Below, in pieces: positions 60,333 through 64,000 of a stretch of DNA of 64,000 nucleotides (the stretch's first letter is position 1; each line of letters starts with the position of its first letter). The notes beneath the pieces were generated by a model, which had not been told where the DNA came from, made no database searches, and saw only the letters and a program-made list of their open reading frames with translations. Position numbers and translations under genes: made by a program. The stretch comes from VXRD01 sp965242535 (lineage in GTDB: Bacteria; Latescibacterota; UBA2968), in the NCBI GenBank assembly GCA_965242535.1, contig OZ251458.1, positions 558,001 through 622,000 on the forward strand. Reading direction: 5' to 3'.

Positions 60333-61427
60333 ATGGAGGAGGATATGGCAACAGCGACCTATCGAATCGAGAAATTGCACGGCAAACCGATTGTGGATGG
60401 GTATGACGTGCGGCGGCTCGGCATTGGCGCCGATCCCAATCGGTCGCGCTTTCGGGGCGACGCGATGTTTCCCACCGCGGTTCGGATACCCGACTGGGTG
60501 CCCGCAGCAGATCGGGCGCATCCGAGTGCGCGGTATTACCTCTACTTTGCATCGCACCACGGGGCGAGCATCCACTTGGCGTGGTCGGCGCGCGTGGATT
60601 CGCCGGATTGGACGATTTTCAATGCCGGCAGATTGGATGATCCCCGCTTTCCCGGGCGCGGCGTGTTGGATTTGAGATTGGGCGATGACGAGGCCATAGA
60701 CGTCGTCGATGGCGTCGTGTTGACCGGGCATGTGTCGTCTCCGGAAGTGATCGTGGATGGCGACAACCGACACTTCATCATGATCGTCCACGGCAAGAGC
60801 AACGCGAGCCAGCGATCCTTTGTGGCGACCTCGAAATCCGGCTTGAACTTCAATCGCCCGGACGTGGGCGGCGAACCGGGCCATGGCCTGAAGCGGTTGG
60901 TCTTTGCAGACCGCAATTACCTCCGCGTATTTCAATACCGAGGCGCGTGGTACGGCTTTGGACAGCGCGGCTATTTTTTGCGCCCCGCCGATCCCGATCA
61001 TCCCTGGGATTTGCCCCCGGGTCGGCATCCCCACAATCCCCTGTGGGCGTGCGCGGAGACATCGCCCATTGAAAAAGACCTCGTCGCGGCCGGGCTGGCC
61101 GGCGATCACCTGCCCAATGGGGGCTTGGGCATGCGGCACGGCTCCGTGCGGGTGCTCGAAGACGGCGAGACGCTGGAAGCGTTTTACAGCCGCAAATGGG
61201 AAGTGCCCGAATACATCGTGCGTTCGACCGTGGATTTGAGCGCGGGCAACTGGCAGACTTGGCAGACGAGTTACCCCCCGGAAGACATCATCCGCGCCGA
61301 GGAAGGCTGGGAGGGCGAAGTCGTGCATGACTCCTACCCGTTCCAATCGGATGGCGCGCTGTACCTGTTTTACTCCTGCCGCGAAGAGGACGCCATCGCC
61401 ATCGCAACGTTGACCATTGACCCCTAA
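60333..61427 (+). CDS. Five-bladed beta-propeller protein, glycoside hydrolase 43/32-like
   Basis: The 364-residue product has no signal peptide. Repeated strand blocks follow: YYLYFASHHGASIHLAWSA, then GHVSSPEVIVDGDNRHFIMI, HGKSNASQRSFVATSKSGLN, and GALYLFYSCREEDAIAIATL. These are characteristic of five-bladed propellers of the GH43/GH32/GH117 type. Catalytic acids cannot be assigned with confidence. GGAG lies 8 nt before ATG 60333; ATG 60345 is possible. The sulfatase gene follows after 17 nt, suggesting joint use of a sulfated glycan or sugar. Confidence 0.65.
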   Translation: MEEDMATATYRIEKLHGKPIVDGYDVRRLGIGADPNRSRFRGDAMFPTAVRIPDWVPAADRAHPSARYYLYFASHHGASIHLAWSARVDSPDWTIFNAGRLDDPRFPGRGVLDLRLGDDEAIDVVDGVVLTGHVSSPEVIVDGDNRHFIMIVHGKSNASQRSFVATSKSGLNFNRPDVGGEPGHGLKRLVFADRNYLRVFQYRGAWYGFGQRGYFLRPADPDHPWDLPPGRHPHNPLWACAETSPIEKDLVAAGLAGDHLPNGGLGMRHGSVRVLEDGETLEAFYSRKWEVPEYIVRSTVDLSAGNWQTWQTSYPPEDIIRAEEGWEGEVVHDSYPFQSDGALYLFYSCREEDAIAIATLTIDP

Positions 61428-61444
61428 CCCACCGGAGGAATCTC

Positions 61445-62821
61445 ATGTCCGACCCACGTCCCAATATCCTTTTCATCATGTCCGACGACCACAGCGTGAA
61501 CGCCATCGGGTGTTACAACGACTGGCTGAATCGCGTCGTGGAGACGCCGAACATCGACCGCATTGCGCGGGAGGGCGTGCGCTTTGACAACTGCATCTGC
61601 AACAACGCGCTGTGTTCGCCGAGCCGGGCGAGCATCATCACCGGGCAATACAGCCACAAAAACGGCGTGCTGCGCTTGAACCAACCGCTATCAGACGACC
61701 ATCCCAATTTCGTGCGGCAGTTGCGGGCATCGGGGTATCAAACCGGCATCGCGGGCAAGTGGCATTTGGGATCCGATCCCGAGGGCTTTGATTACTGGGA
61801 GGTGTTGCCGGGGCAAGGTGCGTATTTCGACCCGTCATTCACGCGCAACGGCGAACCCACAAAGTACGAGGGCTACGCCACGGATATCATTACGGACCTG
61901 TCGCTGAACTGGTTGAAAGCACGCGATCCCGACAAGCCCTTTTTGATGCTGTGCCACCACAAAGCCCCGCACGGCTTGTGGGAATACGCGCCGCGCCACG
62001 CGGATTTATTCACCGATGGGGATTTGCCCGAGCCGTCCAATCTCTACGAGCCATTCGACAACGTGTCCACCGCGTTGCAAAATCACCACCGAACCATGCT
62101 CTCACAAGCCGAGCGCATGGACGAGGGCGTGCGCGGCAGAGAATGGCCCACGGGCCGCTTGGATACGACCGGGATGGGCGATAGCGAGAAGATCCACGCG
62201 GCCTATCAGAAATACGCGAAGGATTATTTGCGCTGCATCGCGGCGATAGACGAGGGCGTGGGGCGGTTGTTGGATTATTTGGACGCCGAGGGCTTGACCG
62301 AAAACACGATTGTGGTCTATACGTCCGATCAGGGCATGTTCTTGGGCGAGCACAGTTATTTCGACAAGCGGTTGATCTTGGAGGAGTCGCTTCAAATGCC
62401 CTACGTCATGCGTTATCCCAAAGCGATCGCGCCGGGTTCGGTGAACGAGGATATCGCGGTGAATGTCGATTTCGGCCCGACCTACCTCGATTTTGCGGGA
62501 TTAGAACCCGATGCGCGCATGCAGGGCCGCAGTTTTCGCCCCCTGTGCGAGGGAGACACGCCTGCCGATTGGCGGCAGTCGGCCTTCTATGCGTATTGGG
62601 ACGGCCCGACCAAGCACTACGGCGTCCGCACGCAACAATACACGCTGGCAGTCCACCGCACGGGCGAGCGCGATTTGTTCGATCTGGAAAAAGACCCGCG
62701 AGAAATGACCAGTGTGTACGACGATCCGGCGTATGCCGATGTGCAAACCGAAGTGGAAGCGGACCTCGCCCGCCTCATCGCAGAAATTGACATCGCCCCT
62801 GAACAACTGCCGCGGGAATGA
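61445..62821 (+). CDS. Sulfatase (arylsulfatase type I, FGly-dependent)
   Basis: The 458-residue product starts NILFIMSDDHSVNAIGCY with metal-binding Asp14/15. The formylglycine motif is CSPSRASIITG (Cys57), the site of maturation. Then GIAGKWHLG, LMLCHHKAPHGLWEYAP and VVYTSDQGMFLGEHSYFDKR give the remaining active-site Lys, His and Asp residues. No signal peptide is visible, so it may be cytoplasmic. GGAGG lies before ATG 61445. The gene is in an operon-like run with the propeller protein and cupin, a carbohydrate sulfate-ester pathway by inference. Confidence 0.93.
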   Translation: MSDPRPNILFIMSDDHSVNAIGCYNDWLNRVVETPNIDRIAREGVRFDNCICNNALCSPSRASIITGQYSHKNGVLRLNQPLSDDHPNFVRQLRASGYQTGIAGKWHLGSDPEGFDYWEVLPGQGAYFDPSFTRNGEPTKYEGYATDIITDLSLNWLKARDPDKPFLMLCHHKAPHGLWEYAPRHADLFTDGDLPEPSNLYEPFDNVSTALQNHHRTMLSQAERMDEGVRGREWPTGRLDTTGMGDSEKIHAAYQKYAKDYLRCIAAIDEGVGRLLDYLDAEGLTENTIVVYTSDQGMFLGEHSYFDKRLILEESLQMPYVMRYPKAIAPGSVNEDIAVNVDFGPTYLDFAGLEPDARMQGRSFRPLCEGDTPADWRQSAFYAYWDGPTKHYGVRTQQYTLAVHRTGERDLFDLEKDPREMTSVYDDPAYADVQTEVEADLARLIAEIDIAPEQLPRE

Positions 62822-62917
62822 TCCCGTTCGGATTCGCGATCGGGTCGATGAAAGGCGCGCGCTTGTGAGCGTCGCGGTCCATAATCGCCACCGGCTCGCG
62901 TTTTGAAGGAGAGACCC

Positions 62918-63316
62918 ATGTCCGATGTGTTTATTACGCGAGATGATGTGCAAGTGGAGGAATTGCCGTGGGGGCCGCACGAGTGGATCAGTCGAGAGGG
63001 CTTGACTCAAGCGGATCACCTGATGCTGGTGCGCGTGACGATGCCGCCGGGCAAGGCGCACGAATTTCATCGCCATCCGCACATGGAGGAAATCATTTAC
63101 GTGATTTCGGGACACGCGGAACAATGGGTGGATGAGACCGCGCAACGCCTCGGCCCGGGCGACGCGGCGCATATCCCAATGGATGTGGTGCATGGAACGT
63201 ACAATGCGGGCGATGAAAATTTGGTCTTTCTGGCGATCTTGTCGCCCGCAAAATCCACCGGCCCCGCACTGGTCGATGTGTCGCAAGAGGAACCTTGGAT
63301 CGCCCTGAGAGATTGA
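62918..63316 (+). CDS. Cupin domain protein
   Basis: The 132-residue product is a single cupin. Motif 1 is MPPGKAHEFHRHPHMEEIIY, with the His-x-His and Glu metal ligands; motif 2 is GPGDAAHIPMDVVHGTYNAG. GAAGGAGA precedes ATG 62918. Small cupins serve as isomerases, dioxygenases or sensors. Here it follows the sulfatase by 96 nt, so a role in the same sugar pathway is plausible. No signal peptide. Confidence 0.88.
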   Translation: MSDVFITRDDVQVEELPWGPHEWISREGLTQADHLMLVRVTMPPGKAHEFHRHPHMEEIIYVISGHAEQWVDETAQRLGPGDAAHIPMDVVHGTYNAGDENLVFLAILSPAKSTGPALVDVSQEEPWIALRD

Positions 63317-63425
63317 CCTGCAAAATACACATCTCAAAAAAGACAAAGCCGCGTTTCGGGAAAAGGGATACGCGATCAAAAGTGTTTTGTAACATTCCGC
63401 TGAATGCGGTCGTCAGATAACTACC

Positions 63426-64000
63426 ATGCCCATTCGTCCCCTCTATCGCTCGGGTCTCTTGAAGCAACGGCTATCTCGTGAGACAGTGATCAATCGGGCT
63501 GGCTTCGAGATAAACCCCCACAGTGCGTTGCCGCCGCTTCGCAAAGGGTATTATTACGTCGTGGACCAAGCCATTGCCGGTGACGCGCCAAAAAATTTTA
63601 TACGCGCCTACACCTACGGGATGGGCAAGCGATCCAATCCTCGCAAGTGGCCCGCGTACATTGCCAAGGTCGGGCATAAGTGGTATCCCAATGAGTCTAT
63701 TACGGAGCACTTGCTCACGCGGATCGGACAACTGCTCGGCCTGCAAATGGCCGAATCTTTTCTCGTGTCGGCGCATGGGCAGGTTCGCTTTTTGAGCCGG
63801 TATTTCCTCGGGCGCAATCAAAAACTCGTTCACGGAGCCGAGATCTTCGGAGGCTACTTGGAAGATGAGGCGTTTGTAGAGGAGGTCGAGCGGGTTGGCG
63901 CGACCCGAGACTTGTTCACGTTTCAGTCTGTTGCGGCTGCAATTCGAGATCGATTTCCCGACCGAGCAAGTTCCATTCTGAAGGAGTACACGCGGATGCT
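63426..64000 (+). CDS. HipA-like kinase-fold protein, C-terminus beyond window
   Basis: ATG 63426 opens a frame that runs to the window edge, 191 residues. WPAYIAKVGHKWYPNESITE is followed by HLLTRIGQLLGLQMAESFLV, GQVRFLSRYFL and LVHGAEIFGGYL. This order is a lysine-bearing strand, an E-containing helix, then a hinge-like strand. It resembles the N-lobe of HipA-like or phosphatidylinositol-kinase-like folds. No HipB-type HTH gene is immediately upstream, and no good Shine-Dalgarno is visible. The kinase call is tentative. Confidence 0.5.
   Translation, partial: MPIRPLYRSGLLKQRLSRETVINRAGFEINPHSALPPLRKGYYYVVDQAIAGDAPKNFIRAYTYGMGKRSNPRKWPAYIAKVGHKWYPNESITEHLLTRIGQLLGLQMAESFLVSAHGQVRFLSRYFLGRNQKLVHGAEIFGGYLEDEAFVEEVERVGATRDLFTFQSVAAAIRDRFPDRASSILKEYTRM

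Overview
The window is GC-rich bacterial chromosome, read as about 50 protein-coding genes, two tRNAs, one intact insertion sequence and an unusual load of intergenic repeats. The gene content points to an environmental, Gram-negative, heterotrophic member of the FCB side of the tree. It includes a TonB-dependent receptor with a carboxypeptidase-like N-terminal domain, a PorV/PorQ-type barrel, a C-terminal sorting-like domain, a DUF1552 plus DUF1587/1592/1588-type cytochrome pair, DUF3604, DUF3179, a phytanoyl-CoA dioxygenase-type enzyme and a sulfatase. The combination resembles Latescibacterota or Poribacteria-like genomes. That placement is inference; no rRNA or universal marker gene is present to settle it.

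Layout. 1-11.2 kb: a truncated sigma-region-4-like regulator (minus), a DUF3604 hydrolase, two NAD(P) oxidoreductases, a DUF58 protein, a Rieske/YceI pair (minus), monomeric isocitrate dehydrogenase and a YprB-type exonuclease (minus). 11.2-19.3 kb: a complete oligopeptide/dipeptide ABC transporter (binding protein, two permeases, two ATPases), cut into pieces by three copies of a ~350-500 bp repeat element, then an XRE regulator. 19.3-25.1 kb: a dioxygenase, a lipoprotein, and a minus-strand run of dapB, a large transaldolase-like protein, a coiled-coil membrane protein and a HEPN/MNT pair.

25.6-42.5 kb is the envelope and uptake region. It holds the DUF1552/cytochrome pair (the cytochrome gene carries fresh in-frame duplications), a repeat-built coiled-coil protein, a small barrel, and then TonB receptor, 777-aa secreted protein, PorV-like protein and two paralogous polytopic permeases. 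42.5-53.5 kb: secreted or envelope proteins on the minus strand (dockerin-like, barrel, DUF3179), a DNA methyltransferase remnant, a lipoprotein hydrolase, an unknown Gly-rich secreted protein, a Gfo/Idh/MocA oxidoreductase and two adjacent cation/proton antiporter-like proteins. 53.8-64 kb: tRNA-Met, an NfeD/flotillin operon, tRNA-Leu, duplicated AbrB-like antitoxin genes, an IS4-family element nested inside a repeat element, a beta-propeller protein, sulfatase and cupin cluster, and the start of a HipA-like kinase gene.

Three repeat layers stand out. The first is the MITE-like element with terminal inverted repeats (five copies A-E). The second is a short REP-like palindrome built on GGGACAGGC...GCCTGTCC. 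The third is strand-biased purine/pyrimidine tandem arrays and AAAGGCACAA decamers. They sit at operon joints, supply a ribosome-binding site, end reading frames and have truncated neighbouring genes. No CRISPR array, prophage or rRNA was seen.
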